Shown: piece by piece, positions 26,829-40,986 of the stretch
How positions within the stretch are numbered: position 1 is the stretch's first letter
Layout of the letters: the number at the start of each line of letters is the position of its first letter
Source of the DNA: Progne subis subis
Taxonomy: Eukaryota > Chordata > Aves > Passeriformes > Hirundinidae
NCBI GenBank assembly: GCA_022316685.1
Contig: JAKJHU010000141.1
Span: 1,396,347-1,460,346, forward strand
Direction of reading: 5' to 3'
DNA: 64,000 nt
Made by a program: the position numbers and the translations under genes
The notes under the pieces: generated by a model
What the model was told of the DNA's origin: nothing
Database searches by the model: none
What the model saw: only the letters and a program-made list of their open reading frames with translations

Positions 26829-27242
26829 TGTTCTGTGCTGCCCAGGTGCAGCTCTGAGCTCACACTCAGGGTCACTCAGCTCTCTGCACACAGCAGCGAC
26901 ACAAAACAAATCCTGCTCCTGCTGCACACCAAGGACAACTTTCAGCCCAAAAGCACAAACAAGGGTGGCTGGAGGGAGGAACAAGAAGGATGGGAGCTCA
27001 CAGCCTGGAGCTGGAATTGGACAATTCAACCCCAATGTGCAAATGGACCAAAACCTATAAAAATATAAAACCTTGTGACCATTTGTCCATTTTGTGACCA
27101 TTTTGGGTCCACCCTTGGGTGCAGCCCTGGCCAGGCTCCTGTCCTGCCCAAGGTGTGTCCTAAAGGCCTTTCAATAAATATCTCCTTTATTCTCTGGCTC
27201 TGTCCAGTCTCTGTTCCATTTCAGCCATCCCACGGCATGACA
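26829..27242 (+). mobile_element. LTR-C (ERVL-like) fragment, copy 2
   Basis: Homologue of the element at 13146, with the same succession of blocks: GGACAATTCAACCCC, ATGTGCAAATGGACC, CCTTGGGTGCAGCCC, AATAAA at 27173-27178, and a GGCATGACA end. The 5' boundary is uncertain. Intron 2, antisense to the gene, close to the CCCAT array. Confidence 0.72.
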
Positions 27243-30200
27243 GCCACTCCCTCCCTCCCCAGGACACTCCACCCCCTCAGTTCAGGTTCCAGAATGCCCA
27301 CAGGGGAGGTCATTTAGGAGATTTCCCTGCCTGGCAGCTGTGGAAGTTTCTCCTGAGCTGCCCATCGGGGTGTCTCACTTCTCACCTGCCCACCCGGGGC
27401 ACAAAGGTGCTGACCCAGCTTTGCAGCGCTGGGGCTGCCCCGGCAGGTGAGCAATCAAAGTTTTCTCCGTGGAGGAGCCTCTCTCTGGTGTGCACTGGAA
27501 ATGTCCTCTCCCAAGAGCTGCAGACCTGGTCTGCAGGAAATGACCTGTCTGGGAAAACACTCTCGCACGTTACCAGATCCTGAGCCATCTAATCCCCTTA
27601 GCTGCAAATGAGCTGAGCCAAATTAATCTAAATGGGTTAACGCAAGCTCCTCTGTTCACATCAAATCCGTCTCTGTGCCTCAGAAGTGTTTGTAGCAACA
27701 ACAAATCGCCTGGACTCGTCATTTTTATCAAAGTGACAACAACAAGGTGTTTTCTCTTGTTTCCTCCCTGTTTTCAATTTTTTTTTATGAGTTAGTCACA
27801 CCTTCTCATCAGTGTTTACAAATCCTTGTGTTTAAAGGAGGTAAATCCTGGATTGGATCCAGTTGGACATCCCCAGCATGGGGGGGAAAAAGCAAAGAGA
27901 ACAAGATGGCCAGGTTGGGACCTGGTGCTAAACTTGCACCATGCCCAAGGTTTATGCTCAGGGGCAGTCAGGACAATTTAAAGGGCAAATATTGAAAAAA
28001 ATTAAACGACTCAGGCCTGAGAATACCATTACATTCACATTAAATTCATATCTCAGTTAGGAATGACGAGAAACAAAGCACACATGTACAAAGAAGCCTC
28101 CCCCTTTCCAAAAGCCATCCAGGGGATGATAAGTTTTTATCCCTCAGTTTCTGAGGCTCTTGGGTGTGCTTTCTTCAGGTGGTCCTGCCCTTTCTCCACA
28201 GCCTGGAGGCAGGGAAGATCTTACAAAATTCAGTGGTAACCAAGAACTGCAAGAGTTTAGTAGGAAAAAGGATTCTGAGATGTTCACTTCCGAAAGATTG
28301 CCCCCTGTGCTGGTGTTTCCATTATTCCAGCAAGGCTTGATTTGCAAGAATGTCCGGGACAAAAGTCGCCTTCTAGCCCAGAACCTCTTTATTAAGACAT
28401 AAAACTAAGTCCCATTTGCTCACCAAAATAATTGCTTTCACTCAGGATGCACGGATGAGTGAGCCTTGCAGAGCTTTTACATATATATTCATCTCCAGCA
28501 ATTCATCAACACAATAAGCACACATTATTAACTTGAGTACTCATCAATTTCTTTTTTTCTGGATCTTCAAATACTAGCAAGGAGCTAGTGTGCAATAGGG
28601 AAGAAAAACATGTAGGGGAACTTGTGATAAATGTTCTATTTTTGCTGTGAAAGGAGGATAAGAGGAAGATTTCAGCTCATAGCCTGCCCTCTCCCTCACT
28701 TCCAAAAATTTCCTGCCAAGCTGAGATCCTTCTCCAGAGGCCAGGAGAGTGGGCTTTCCTGCAGACCTTCTCCAGGTGACATCTGTGACCTGGGTGACCT
28801 CCTCTCCTGGCCTGACAGCTTCTGGCCTTACACCCAGAGCTTTCCACTGCCACGGGCACCCCCTTTTCTGTGCATCACCTCTTGAACTGCCCAGTGCAGC
28901 CCTTGGACGTGGCTTTTCCCCTGGCACGGTGTTCCCCTGGCCTGGAGACATCACCTGCTGCGGTCACACCAGCACCAAGCTCCTTAAAGGGAGCAGAAAT
29001 CACCTCAGAGCGTAAGAGAAGAGCAAGAAGTACTCCAGGGGGCTGAGGGGATGCGTTTGGAAAGATCTGCCGGCCAGAAAACCCGTCCTGGCTCTGCAGC
29101 ACAGAGCTGTGGAAGAGGAAGGGGCACTCTGGTGTTCTCCCAGGGTGTGACAGAGTGTCCCAGGAACCAAGGCAGTCACCCTATTTCTTCCCCTGCTCTT
29201 GGGCTGTGCCACAAAGGGCCACCGTGGCTGTCGGGGGCTGGAATGGCTGTGCAGGCTCCGGGTGAGCCTCACCTGGGGACAGGGAGAGCTCTGGTGTCCC
29301 CTGCTGCTGACAGCCCCGGGGCATTCACTGCAGAAACCCAGGAGTGAAAGCTGAAAGCAGCGCAGGACACCCTGCCCTTTTTAAGGTTTTTCCTACTCTG
29401 TGACACGATCATACACGGTAAATATATTTTTCTGCCGCACGCAGTGGTTTTTAAAACATCTTGCCAGCGATGAGATTCACAGAATTTCGGGTTTTCTCGG
29501 AAGAGGTGCTGAGGAAAGTCTTTTTGCTTCATCCACCAGAAGAGGAACTATTTGTGAGCAAGATTAATGCCCATTAATTAAGAGCCTTTCCTATGGCTAT
29601 CCCATGGCATTTCTCTGCAGCACAAAGTGCACCTGAATGTTCCCTGTGGGGATTCCACAGGACACCACAACTGAAGGAAAGCTCCCAGTGTGGTGACCAA
29701 GCGATGCCCAGAGCTCAGGAGGTGCTTAGGTCTGTTCTCACAAGTAAAGAGAACAGCAGGAAGCGGAGATTCCCACTGCCCTCCCTGGTGCTGCTGTGGG
29801 TTTTCAGCGTCATCCCCAAAAATCTTCCCCCTCTGGGTGTCCCCGAGGTGTAAAATGGCCCCGGTGGTGGCCCGTCCTCCTGCAGGGGGTGGGCAAGATT
29901 TGTTAGTCAAGATCTGCACAGCGCAGGAGCCTTGCTGGTATCTGTCACACAGAGCCCCTAAGAGCACCCGAGAACAAATTATATTGGTGCAAACTCCACA
30001 TCACATCCAGCTCAGCCCTGGTTTGAGAATCCTTTTTGGCGAGTGATGATGTCCAGGGCAGAGAGAGCACAGCTTGATTTCCAGAGCCCAGGCGGAGCTG
30101 GCGGAGCTGGCAGGTAGAAATATCTTGTTTTGACTGGTAAACTGAGCAAGTTTGACATGGAAACCACTGAGGGAGAATAAATATGGAACAACAAGATGTA

Positions 30201-33200
30201 ATTTTACAGAGTCTCTCCTCTCTAGAACTACACTCAGAGCCATCCCAGAGCTGAACTAAGAGGTCCTGAGGTCTAGGGAAGGGAATTCTGGACACAGTGG
30301 GTCAGGCTGAGGCTCACCCCTGTCACAAGCACAATTATTTAACAGCACTATTCCTGCAGGACTGCAAAGAGCAGGAGAAACAGGAAGGGGAGGGGGGAAA
30401 GATCAGAGGGAAAAAAGAGTTTTTAGCTATGACACAGAAGCAGGGATAAATGCCACAACCAGAAAAACAGCCTGTAGGAACGGCGTGATCAGCGCTTCCC
30501 AAGCCAGGCTGGAATTGCTGCTCTGCTCAAAGCAAACAGAGCTGCTCCCACATCCCAGCGGGAAGGGAGAGGAGCTCTGCATCCTTCCATCTCTTGGGAG
30601 CAGGATCAAACCCTGCATCTCCAGAAAAGCCGTTTGACTGACCTGTTAAACCCGTGCTCTTGGGCTCCACCATCCAACCCAGCCCTTTCTCACACGGGAG
30701 ATGTGAATTCCTCTGAAAGAACTCGTGCCTTCATTAAACACATCTTTTGTCTTCTCCATGTTTCTGGTCATGCTTTAACAAGTGCATGATGCTTCACATG
30801 AAATGCCAAGATATAAAAACCTCCAGCAAGGGCTCTCTGCAAGAATGGATTTTAGAGATCCAAACCCTGTCAGTACCACCGAAAAACCCTCTGACATCCA
30901 GCCAGCCTGACACTGTATCACCCTCCAGCTCTTTTTCTTTGAACCAGACACAGGTGAGAAAAGTGCCATGCACACACAGAGTCTCTTTCACACGGCATTA
31001 AAACCACAGCACATTCCTTGGCTTTTCCACTTCGTGTTATATGGATTAAAAATACTTCCCTGCCTAAGTGGGATACTGGGAGTCTTAGGAGATGAACAAT
31101 GCAGGTATGTAAAGCCGCTCTGATGAACAGCTCCAGGGCGATGGGAATGTATTTTGAGTAATCAAAAGGACTTCTGCTAATGGATTTTACACTCCTTTCA
31201 CATTTTGCTTTCAGTGGCAGTCCCTCAAAGGCAGGTTTACTGGCAGGAATAATCTCAGAAATGGTGAGCGTTACGTGGATGTTTGTCAGGGAGCAACATG
31301 GGTCCAGGTGATGTGGCAAACATCCTCCAGAGCAGCTATAAACAACAATCTGCTTTTAGTCAGTTAGTTAATTAAGAAGTATTGGAATTATTCTGCTAAT
31401 CAGTAACGCGAATGCGTTGCATCTTGATGTAAAAAAAAAAATCTGTGACTAAGGGTGGAGGCAAAATCCCTGGAATGAAAGCTTAGTTAAGATGATGACG
31501 ACATCTTAGTTTTGAGAGAGATCTCTGAGGGGTCCTTGCTAGCCCAGTGCCGTGCCATGGACTGGAAGAGCAGCTGTGTCAGAGCTGCAGGGAGACACTG
31601 CGCCAGGCAGGGGGGAGAGGAAGGAGAAGTGCAACCAGATGCATTTATCCCACACAGGCTTGGGCGTAAGCGTGAGAATCGACATCTCCCCCATTTCCAG
31701 TGGGAGTACCCTGGAATGGACAACAGCAAAACTCCGTGCTCCCCGCTGGACACCAAATCCTGAAAAGCAGGCACAGCTCTGCGGCAGGCACAAAGCTTGC
31801 TCAGAAACCCGAGGTCAGTTTTTGGGCCGAGACTCAGGGGAACTCATCTCCATTGTTGTCTTCTCCCCAAAACTGCCTCCACTGCTCTGCGCCAGGGATT
31901 CCTGTCTGGGAAGGAGGATAATAAGGGTGGCCACACACGAATGCACAAGGGTGTTCAATGGCAGCCAAAGGTTCACAAGCTCTGTCACACTGGAAGAAGG
32001 GCCTGGTCTAATATCCTAAAATATTATTGCCCTCAAGAACAAAATCGTGAGGAAAACAAAATGGATGAAGGTTAGGTGGAAGGATGCCCACTGCTGAATG
32101 GATGTTATGGAGCCAGTTCTTAATTAAACTGTCCCCAGCTCCTTCCTTTTCCTTGATTGATAGAGGATGGATTTGCAGGAGGGCAGTGCTGACAGTGGGG
32201 TCCCTGCCTGCCCTGCAGTGAGTGGGGGGGAAGCCCACAGGGAAGGGAAGATGATTTTGTGGCTGAGCCCTGTTCTTCAGGACTGGATGTGCCACAGGGC
32301 TCCTGCGTGCTCTGTCCTGCCCCAGCCACCTGAAGCTGAGGGATTTTGGTGAACTCTGTCTCTCTCTCAGGGCACTGGGGCTGAGCGCTCACAGCTGTGG
32401 CTGAAATCCATAGGAGCTGTGTTCCGAACAGGCTCCAGTGCTGCCGAGCATCCTGGAAAACCACACCTTCACTGGGGACCCCTTTGGCTTCTTGGGGGAG
32501 AGGTGTGAACTCCTGCTGTCCTGGTGTGCTTGACAGCCGTCATAAAAACAGCTGCTGCTCTGTGGAGAGCGGGCACAAAACAGCCAGGAAAGGGCAAGTC
32601 CAAGGTGGACTTTGAGTGCTCAGTCCCAGGCTTTGCATCAGGCAATCACCTCAACCCACCCTCATCGCCTGCTGTGGCCACCTCAGCTGTCCCCACGGCC
32701 GTGTCTCCCTCTGGAGGGAAGGGGAGAGAAATCAGCTCCACGTGTAAGAGGCACCTTGGTGTGTTCTGCAGGTCCACTCCGGAGGAGGCAGCTCTTGGAC
32801 CTTGCCTCCTGATGCACCCTCCCAAAGGGACCAAATGTAGATCCCCAGAGAAACCCCAGTTCTGGCTTTTTCTGAAATCTTTGTGCGCCTGACTTTACAG
32901 CCTCCAAGTCCTCTTGGCAGCATGCATTTCGTATAAAAAGAGCAAAGTGAAAAAAATAGAAATTCCGTCATGTGGCAATGTGTTAACATCCACATATGTC
33001 CCAAGAAGGACGGGATCCTTTCATTTCCTGCCACTTCAGTTAATGAAGTAAGACACAACAGCAGGAGGTTGTCATCCTCCTTCTGGATTAGCCCTAGAGA
33101 GGACGTGACCCATGGTCTGGAGCCAGAAGTCACATAAACTGGGGAGGAAGTGAGGGCTGCACAGCTGCAGCCGGTTTTACTGACCAAGAATGGCCTTTTC

Positions 33201-33628
33201 TTAATGCTCTTCATTCAGGACGGGAAGTGGGACTGCTGACAGCCCCAGTAGGTATCCACCTCTCCTTTGGCCTCGAGTGACGCTGGGGTTTACAGACTGC
33301 CCTGACATCTCCCGTCCCTCCTTCCTCAACCAACTCCTTTCCCCAGCCTGATCCATAATTACCCCTCTGCTTTCAAACCCAGAGCTGCTCTTCTGCCCAG
33401 CCACGGCGTGGGGACAGAAGGGTGGCATGTCCTGGCTGAGCCGGGCTCTGTGAAGCGCAGCATTTCAGGTTCAGCCCGTGCCCAACGCTGGGCAAGTCCT
33501 CTTGCAGGCAGGGAAGGAGCTGGTGGGACGAGATCCTCCCTGCTAAATCTCAATTCCCTGCCCCAAAAGACTGACTCGAGGCATCTCAGAAGAGAAAGGA
33601 AAATTGAATCTGGCTGCTCTGAGATTTA

Positions 33629-33650
33629 AATATATATATATATATATATT
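33629..33650. repeat. (AT)n microsatellite followed by poly-T
   Basis: About ten AT units, then TTTATTTTTTTT. Intron 2. Confidence 0.9.
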
Positions 33651-36600
33651 TATTTTTTTTTGCCACAGAAGAGAAGGGGAAAGCTGCGAACTGAAGCCTG
33701 GAAAAGAAGGAGAGCAGCTCCTCAGACGGGCAGCACAGGGCCGGCGCTCACTGCGCTCCTCCAGCCCCACACCCTGGTTCTGCTGCAGCTGCATCGCTGC
33801 TCTGAGGTGCTGCCCGGGCACCGGAGGCAGTGGAGACACAGCCCTTGTGCCAGCCAGGCGGCTGGTGGCCTCGAGGACCTGCCTGCTCCGCATGCACAGG
33901 GGCCAGCCCTGCAGTAGGTACTGCCGGTTTCATCCCCCAAGCTTTAGGACAGGAGGAAAAAAAAAAAAAAAATACCCAGCACGTACACGCTTTGGCTTGC
34001 TCTCAGAAATTTCTGAATCATTTTTCCTAAAATTTCTGGCCCCCCCCACCCCCCTTCAAAAATCCAAAGCAAGCTAGCTGCCTGGGGAAAAAAAAAACAA
34101 AAACCCACAACCTGACGTGCAGTGGGAAGCAGGGAGGTTTTTGGGAAGGCTTTAACAGTACCACCAGCCTTGAGCATGGAAGAAACCAAATTCCTGTTCC
34201 TTCCAGCACAGGACCACTAAGAGCACAGCTGTTTCCCAGGCACACGGGGCTGGTGGGCCAGGGAAATAACACAAGCCCCAACACTGCTGCATCGCTGCCA
34301 GCCGGCGCAGCCGCTCAGCCCCGCCAGTTTTGGAGCCCTGAACCACTGACGATGCTTCACTGCAACGCTTTATGCATCAGCAATCATTTATTTTTACAAT
34401 TCTGGCTTTCAAGTGGTGCTGTTATACAGGGAAAAGGCTGAGGATCTCACCCCCGGCTCCACAGAATTTGGAATAAACAGGACATGGGAGCAGGGCTGGG
34501 TGCCCAGGACGGAGGAGGTGTGATGGAGCAGAGAGGAGCTGAGAGCAGGAGGGGCAGGGGACAGGAAGGAGGAAGGCCAAGATATTGCTGCAAAGAGGGG
34601 TTTGGATATCCCAAATGAGGGTGATGAGAGGTGGGGAGCCTCATCCATGACACAAAGCAAATAAGGAGCAGGACACAGGCTCATTTCAACCCAAGACCCC
34701 TTAAATGCTCATTTTCCTTAGGGAAGTTTGAACTAAAAAGGGGGTGGGGAAAGCTGCTGGATCCACATGAAAACGCAGGATTTACTGTGCAATCCCAAGG
34801 GCTTCACGGCCATTCTGTTTCCACCGGGCATTTCCAGACACTCGCATACCCCCCAGGAGAAACACCAGGAGCCCTGCACTCCAGGAGGGCTGGCAGAGAG
34901 GAGCAGAGAGTGCCCTCACCTTGCTTTTGGCTACCAAGACCTGCAAATGATGCTGGAAAACCATAAAGAGCCATCTGCTTGGAACTCTTGTAAAGTTTCG
35001 GGCTGGAAACGTTGCACCAACGGAGAGCAGCTGAGTCACTGAGCTCAAGTGGGATCTTCCTGCCATTCCTTCATTGCCTCCTCTACCCCGGGGCAATATG
35101 ATCTTAGTTTGCTTTCTTTTCCCTTTTTTCCTTTTTTTTTCCTGGGTTTTTTTTTGGTTTTTTTTGTTTTGTTTTGTTTTTTGGGGTTTTTTTCTCCTGT
35201 GGAGCTAATGCTTCTGAAAGCGGGTGCCTAAGAGCACTTAGAGGAGCCAGGGTGCTGCTCTGAAAGCTCCCTGCCCATGGCTCTGCAATGTAATTCCCAG
35301 ACGTTACCTGCAGCATCCCCTGCTCACCCAGTCCTAAGCCATGAACATCCTGCTTGCCTCACGGTGTAATTAGTGCGCTGTATAAATCACCCCCCAGGCT
35401 GTCCATCCCTCAGGGCCAGCTGGATGGCACCCACCTGTGATTTGATGTCCCATTGTGCTGTCCCAAAGCCCAAAGCCCTCTCTCTGCCTCCTTGGTGGTA
35501 CCAGCACAAAGATCTCCCTCTTGGTGGCCTGGCTGCATCTCGCTCCTCCCTGCACACCCCTCCTGAAAGCCGCTCCAGATCCCTTCCACAGCCCTGGCCA
35601 GACCCTTTGGACTTGTTTGCCGTGACCCCTCCTGTCCCCCCAGCCCCAGGCCCTGTCCTGTAGCAGCCCTGTGGTCCCTGTCACTGTCCCACATCTCCCC
35701 AGCTCGGGTTCAGTCCCTCAGGCTGCTCCCACCTAACCAGTGTGGCTCGCCGGTGGAGCTGCTCCCAGATTTTTCCATCGTGCCCACACGGCTCCAGCTT
35801 TTCCTTTCGGTGTCCCCCCACTCCTCCGAGCTGCCCGGGTGAGCGCACGGCGCTCGCTGCCACGGCACCAGCCCCGAGAGCCGACCTGCTCCTCGGCCTA
35901 ATGGGTTTCCAAGGGGGTGGGGGAGAGGGAGGAGAGCGAGTGGTTGATGCTTCTCAGCCACTCAGCTCGGGCCAGAGCTAACGAGGCATCTCAAAATTAA
36001 AAAGTGAACTGCAATCCCCAGCAGGCCTGTCCTCCTTTTGGCATTAAGCGGAGTTCTCTTTCTCTTTTTCAAAGAAAAAAAAAAAAAAAATAAAATAAAA
36101 TAAAAGAGGACTGGAAAGCCGCGAGTTGTACTTGGAGCTGTGGAAGCACCACATCCTGGGCGGGGTGGGGGGTGCTGGGATGAGCCCTGGGGGTTTTTTA
36201 GGAATACTGTGAGGGGCAAGAACGGCCTCATCACGGCAAGGGGTACATGGGAACAGGTTCTTCCACGTGCCCTCGCATCCAAAGGATCCCGGTTCCTCCT
36301 GCTCCACACGCAGGAGTTAACGGAGGAGGCACCCCAGGTGGTGGAGGTGGGACGCCATCCACAAGGCTGAGAGGGTGGGGACAGCGCAGGGTGACTGCCA
36401 CTGATGGGGATGGCATGGAGAAAACGACTCTGCTGCAGGAGGAAAACGTGGGGAAAGCAGGGAGCAGGGAAGGGAGGAAGGGAAGCCAGGCTGGTTCATC
36501 GCTCTTCTGGGGTGCAGGTGTGGGGACCTGCTGTGCCCACACCTCTGGGAAACCCAACACGGGCTGCTGTGACCTTCCTGCCCCCCGTGCCTCATCCTTG

Positions 36601-37104
36601 AGCCACAGAGAGCCCAAAGCTCTGGCTTTAGAGGCACAGCTCACCCAGCTTCACGGGCAGCTGAGCAGCAGCTGCTTTGCTCCGGTCCTCTCCACTGGGG
36701 CAGGCAGCTGTCTGTCCAGCCAGACCCCCTGGTCACCCCTGGCCAGCCCTGAGACAGCTCCATGGCATTCCTGTAGGGCACAGGGCTCCCAGCAGGACCT
36801 GCCACCCCTCCAGGGTGCCACCTTGGCCATTCCCAGCTCACCCCACCTGGTGCTCCCAGGATGAGAGCACAGGGGGTGGTGGGATCGCCTCCCCCGCAGA
36901 GAGAGCTCACACTCTTTATCCCTGGCTGGAAGGCAGAGGAGGGGTGGCAGGACAGTGCAGGTGGGCACAGGGCAGTCCTGGAGAACAGCCCAGTCCTCAG
37001 GATACTGGAGCTGGAGCTCAGTCCAGTCCCACACGCCCCTGGGGGACAGCAGGGCTGCACACACACACACAGCTCCCAGGGCTTTGCCCAAGCCGTGCCT
37101 TTTC

Positions 37105-37358
37105 CACAGAATCACAGAACCTGTGGAGCAGGAAGGGACCCACAAGGATCATCCATCCATCCATCCCTGTCCACGACACCCCAACAACCCCAGCCTGTGC
37201 CTGAGAGCATTGTACAACAGCTCCTGGAGCTCTGGCAGCCCTGGGGAGCCTATTCCAAGTTCCAATCACCCCCTGGGGAAAGAACCCTTTCCTAATACCC
37301 AACCTGAGCCTCCCCTGACACAACTTCCTGCTGTTCCCGTGGGTCCTACGGCTGCACA
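37105..37358 (-). mobile_element. CR1 LINE, 3' fragment
   Basis: Begins CACAGAATCACAGAACC, then GGAAGGGACCCACAAGGATCA, with GCCCTGGGGAGCCTATTCC and AACCCTTTCCTAATACCCAA further in. It is a minus-strand CR1 of the 'GGACCCACAAGGATCAT' type, with an inserted (CATC)n expansion at 37150-37166. Intron 2. Confidence 0.93.
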
Positions 37359-37949
37359 CAACTTACTGGGGAGAATTCACCCTGCCACAGGGTTAGACAC
37401 CTCCTGGCACGGTCCCACTGGATTTCACCTGGAAATGGCTTTGATCCTAAATCCCAGAGGACCGGTGGGCTGTGGGTACAGCGGTGGTACAAGGAAACCT
37501 CCACCTCTTTCCCCTGGCCTTGTAACACCAACCCCAGCTTCCAGGCTCTCGTGCCAGCCCAGCTGGAATTGCTGCAGGAATTTTTCCTGGACAAGCTTGT
37601 CCCCAGGGGAGGGAGCCAGGGGTGCTGATAGTTTGGGCATCCCTGCACCAGGAGCACCAAGGTGCTCCCCACCAGGACCTTGCTCTCATGAGCAAGGGGA
37701 AGGACAAGAAAGGGTGAAGGGCAACAGTGAGGCGATTGCAGGGAAAGGGAGTTATGGCCATAATTCTATTTCTTTGCTGGAGTGAAGAGAAATGCAGCTT
37801 TGCACCGTGGGAATTCAGAGTAAAATCAAATCAAACGCCACGGCTGCCCAGCCCCGTCCATCCTGCAGCCCGGCAGGACGCAGCGCCTGCCCAGCCCAGC
37901 CCTAGATCTGGCAGGGTCAGCAGAGCTGACCCTGGTCAGCAGAGCCCTG

Positions 37950-38340
37950 TGTCACCCTGGTTTTTGTGAGTTTTGTAAAGCCTTTTGATTGTTCATAAGA
38001 TGGAGTCAGACTTTTTAGCTACTGTACAATATTAGGAGCAGTTTCTGCCTTTTCTCACACATGTAACAGTAAACAAATCCTTTGTTTTTCATTCTCTGTC
38101 CTTTGTTTGCATATTTCTAACCTGAAAACAATTGTAACTGACAGTTGGTCTGGCCACTGAGGCTGGGAGGTGAAAACTCCAGAAGCCAATCCACAGCCAG
38201 ACCCACAAATGGATAAAAAGTAAGAAATAAACAGGCAGAGGGGCTCTGAGCTTGGCTCAGCCTTGGGCTCTCTCGGAGGAACTCTCTGCCCTGCGAAATC
38301 TCTCGTCTCCAGTGTGATTGCTTTGCGTATCCCGATCGTA
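37950..38340 (+). mobile_element. Solo LTR, family LTR-A (class II ERV-like), copy 1
   Basis: A 391-bp LTR beginning TGTCACCCTGG. It is flanked by perfect 6-bp target duplications GCCCTG (37944-37949 and 38341-38346). It contains AATAAA at 38226-38231. The 3' end has drifted from the family's GGTGACA to ATCGTA. No internal retroviral sequence is attached, so it is the product of LTR-LTR recombination. It lies in GABRB4 intron 2, antisense to the gene. Confidence 0.93.
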
Positions 38341-39944
38341 GCCCTGCACTGAAGGAAGGGATGGGCCCTCTCCTGGGTGCCCTGGGGACCTGGCATCAGG
38401 AGACAAAACCTGCTGGACCCTCATCCCACGGCTGCCTCTGCTCCGTGACTCTGCAGAGCCAGCTCACCTCCCGCTTTACTGTGCCACAGCCGCCGCCGTG
38501 GCTCCACACCGCGCTTCCCTTCCAGTTTTATGTCATCTCCACGGTTCTCCCCCTCATAAAATGTGACTGCACCAATCTCCGTGGTCAGGGCTGGCCAGGC
38601 AATAGGGACATTTCACGTTTGCCGGGCAGAGCCTTTAAATCAAAGCCAGCCATATCCCACCTCCAAGGGACAGAGGGAAGATTTGGAAGCCCTGTCTACC
38701 TGCAGAATGCTGCACCCCACGTGCCTCCCCACCGCACTGGCTGACCTCCCAGAGGCTCCTGAGCACTACAGAGGGATGGGAATCATCTCCCCCACCCCAG
38801 AGCCCTCCCTGAGGCCAGGGTCCAGCCGCCTTTGCCGCCACCTGAAAGCTCCTGCTCCACCACAGGGTAGGACAAGGAGATGAGGGCGGTGGGGACGGTG
38901 TTTGTGGGGAGGGAAGGGAGTGCCAGCTGATGGGTATGGGGTGGTCAGTGCATGGGGCAGGTCTGGGTGAGGCGCAGGGAAACCAGAGGTTTCATGGAGA
39001 GACGGGTTTGGCCGTGGGAAGCAGCGATACACTGGGGTGCCTTCAAAACCTGATGAAATCAGTGAGGATATTCCTCCACTCCCAGCTTCTAGGAACTACA
39101 GATCAGCCCTGTTAGGAGAAAACTGCTCTCTTGGACCACCAAATAATTGTCCCTGGCCTCTCTTCCCCTGACAAACAGGCATGAGCCTGTTTGCCATCAG
39201 TCCTAGGGAGAGGGACACCCTGACGTGTAGCTGACCCCCAGCCCCACACATCTCCTCATGAGGAGGAAATAGAAGCACCCAGAAAAGACTTAAAAAAACG
39301 AAACTTGGAAAACTGAGTTCAGAAATCCTCAAATCCTCCTCCCTGTGCTTTTCCAGCGCCTGCTGCTCTCCAAGCAATGGACCTCAGCTGGACGTGGGAA
39401 CACCACAGTGCCCAAAAATTTTCCGTATTTCATCTCCACCAGGCCCCCGTGATTCTCCTGTTTGCTCACGGCACCCAGGGGAGCAGTTTGAACCTCCTGC
39501 TGAATGGCAGTCAGGCCAGGAGCTCCCCAGGGAATATTTTATGCCTCACTGTCGCTGAGGGAGCAGCTTTGCAGGCCAACAACCCCAGCAGCAATCACCT
39601 CGACCCTCTGCGGGGAAAAGAGCCAAAATATCTGGCATTGGGAGCAGAAATGGAGGAGGGATGACTTGTTGTCTGTGATGGAGGAAAGCTTGGAGCAGAG
39701 GAAAAGCTGAGTGTCTCTGTTGTGGCAAAATATCCCCAGAAACATCACACCATGGACAACACAGCTGTCTGCAGAGATGGGTGATGGCGAAAGGAGAGGA
39801 GGAGGAAAAGCAGGAGGGGTGAAAGGAATGTGAGGGAGAAGGCCGTGAGGAGGTGAGGGCTGGGGCTGGACATTCCTGAGGGGAGCACTCCCTGAGGTCT
39901 GTGCGTGCTGGGAGTGGCTGAGGGGCCGGTACAGACACGGAGCA

Positions 39945-40986
39945 ACCCCTGCTCCACTGCCATCCCTGCTCCACTGCCATCCCTGCTCCACTGCCATCCC
40001 TGCTCCACTGCCATCCCTGCCCCTCTGGCCATCCCTGCTCCACTGCCATCCCTGCTCCTCTGCCATCCCTGCTCCTCTGGCCATCCCTGCTCCGCTGCCA
40101 TCCCTGCCCCTCTGCCATCCCTGCTCCTCTGCCATCCCTGCTCCACTGCCATCCCTGCTCCACTGCCATCCCTGCCCCTCTGCCATCCCTGCCCCTCTGC
40201 CATCCCTGCCCCTCTGGCCATCCCTGCCCCTCTGGCCATCCCTGCTCCACTGCCATCCCTGCCCCTCTGGCCATCCCTGCCTCACTGCCATCCCTGCTCC
40301 TCTGGCCATCCCTGCTCCACTGCCATCCCTGCTCCTCTGGCCATCCCTGCCCCTCTGCCATCCCTGCTCTACTGCCATCCCTGCTCCTCTGGCCATCCCT
40401 GCTCCACTGCCATCCCTGCTCCACTGCCATCCCTGCTCCACTGCCATCCCTGCTCCTCTGGCCATCCCTGCTCCACTGCCATCCCTGCTCCACTGCCATC
40501 CCTGCTCCACTGCCATCCCTGCTCCTCTGCCATCCCTGCTCCACTGCCATCCCTGCCCCTCTGGCCATCCCTGCTCCTCTGCCATCCCTGCTCCACTGCC
40601 ATCCCTGCCCCTCTGGCCATCCCTGCTCCACTGCCATCCCTGCCCCTCTGCCATCCCTGCTCCTCTGCCATCCCTGCTCCTCTGCCATCCCTGCTCCACT
40701 GCCATCCCTGCTCCTCTGCCATCCCTGCTCCACTGCCATCCCTGCTCCACTGCCATCCCTGCTCCTCTGGCCATCCCTGCTCCACTGCCATCCCTGCCCC
40801 TCTGGCCATCCCTGCTCCTCTGGCCATCCCTGCTCCACTGCCATCCCTGCTCCACTGCCATCCCTGCCCCTCTGGCCATCCCTGCTCCACTGCCATCCCT
40901 GCTCCTCTGGCCATCCCTGCTCCACTGCCATCCCTGCTCCTCTGGCCATCCCTGCCCCTCCAGCCGTCCCTGCCCCGCTGCCCACG
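39945..40986. repeat. 17/18-bp minisatellite (CCATCCCTGCTCCACTG), about 60 copies
   Basis: A tandem array about 1.04 kb long, with units alternating between a 17-bp form (CTGCCATCCCTGCTCCA) and an 18-bp form with an extra G (CTGGCCATCC...). The variable positions are CTCCA, CTCCT, CCCCT. The last copies degrade (CCAGCCGTCCCTGCCCCGC) just before the exon 2 splice donor at 41003. On the gene's strand the array is G-rich, with a GGG run in every unit. It produces very long open frames on both strands (repeats of [12 protein letters not shown] peptides); these are artefacts of the repeat. Confidence 0.97.

Noticed and set aside
39546..40985. Minus-strand frames of 446-479 codons and a plus-strand frame of 376 codons
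   Set aside because: They are translations of the 17/18-bp minisatellite, which is open in several frames on both strands. The peptides are pure repeats with non-repeat ends lying in intron.
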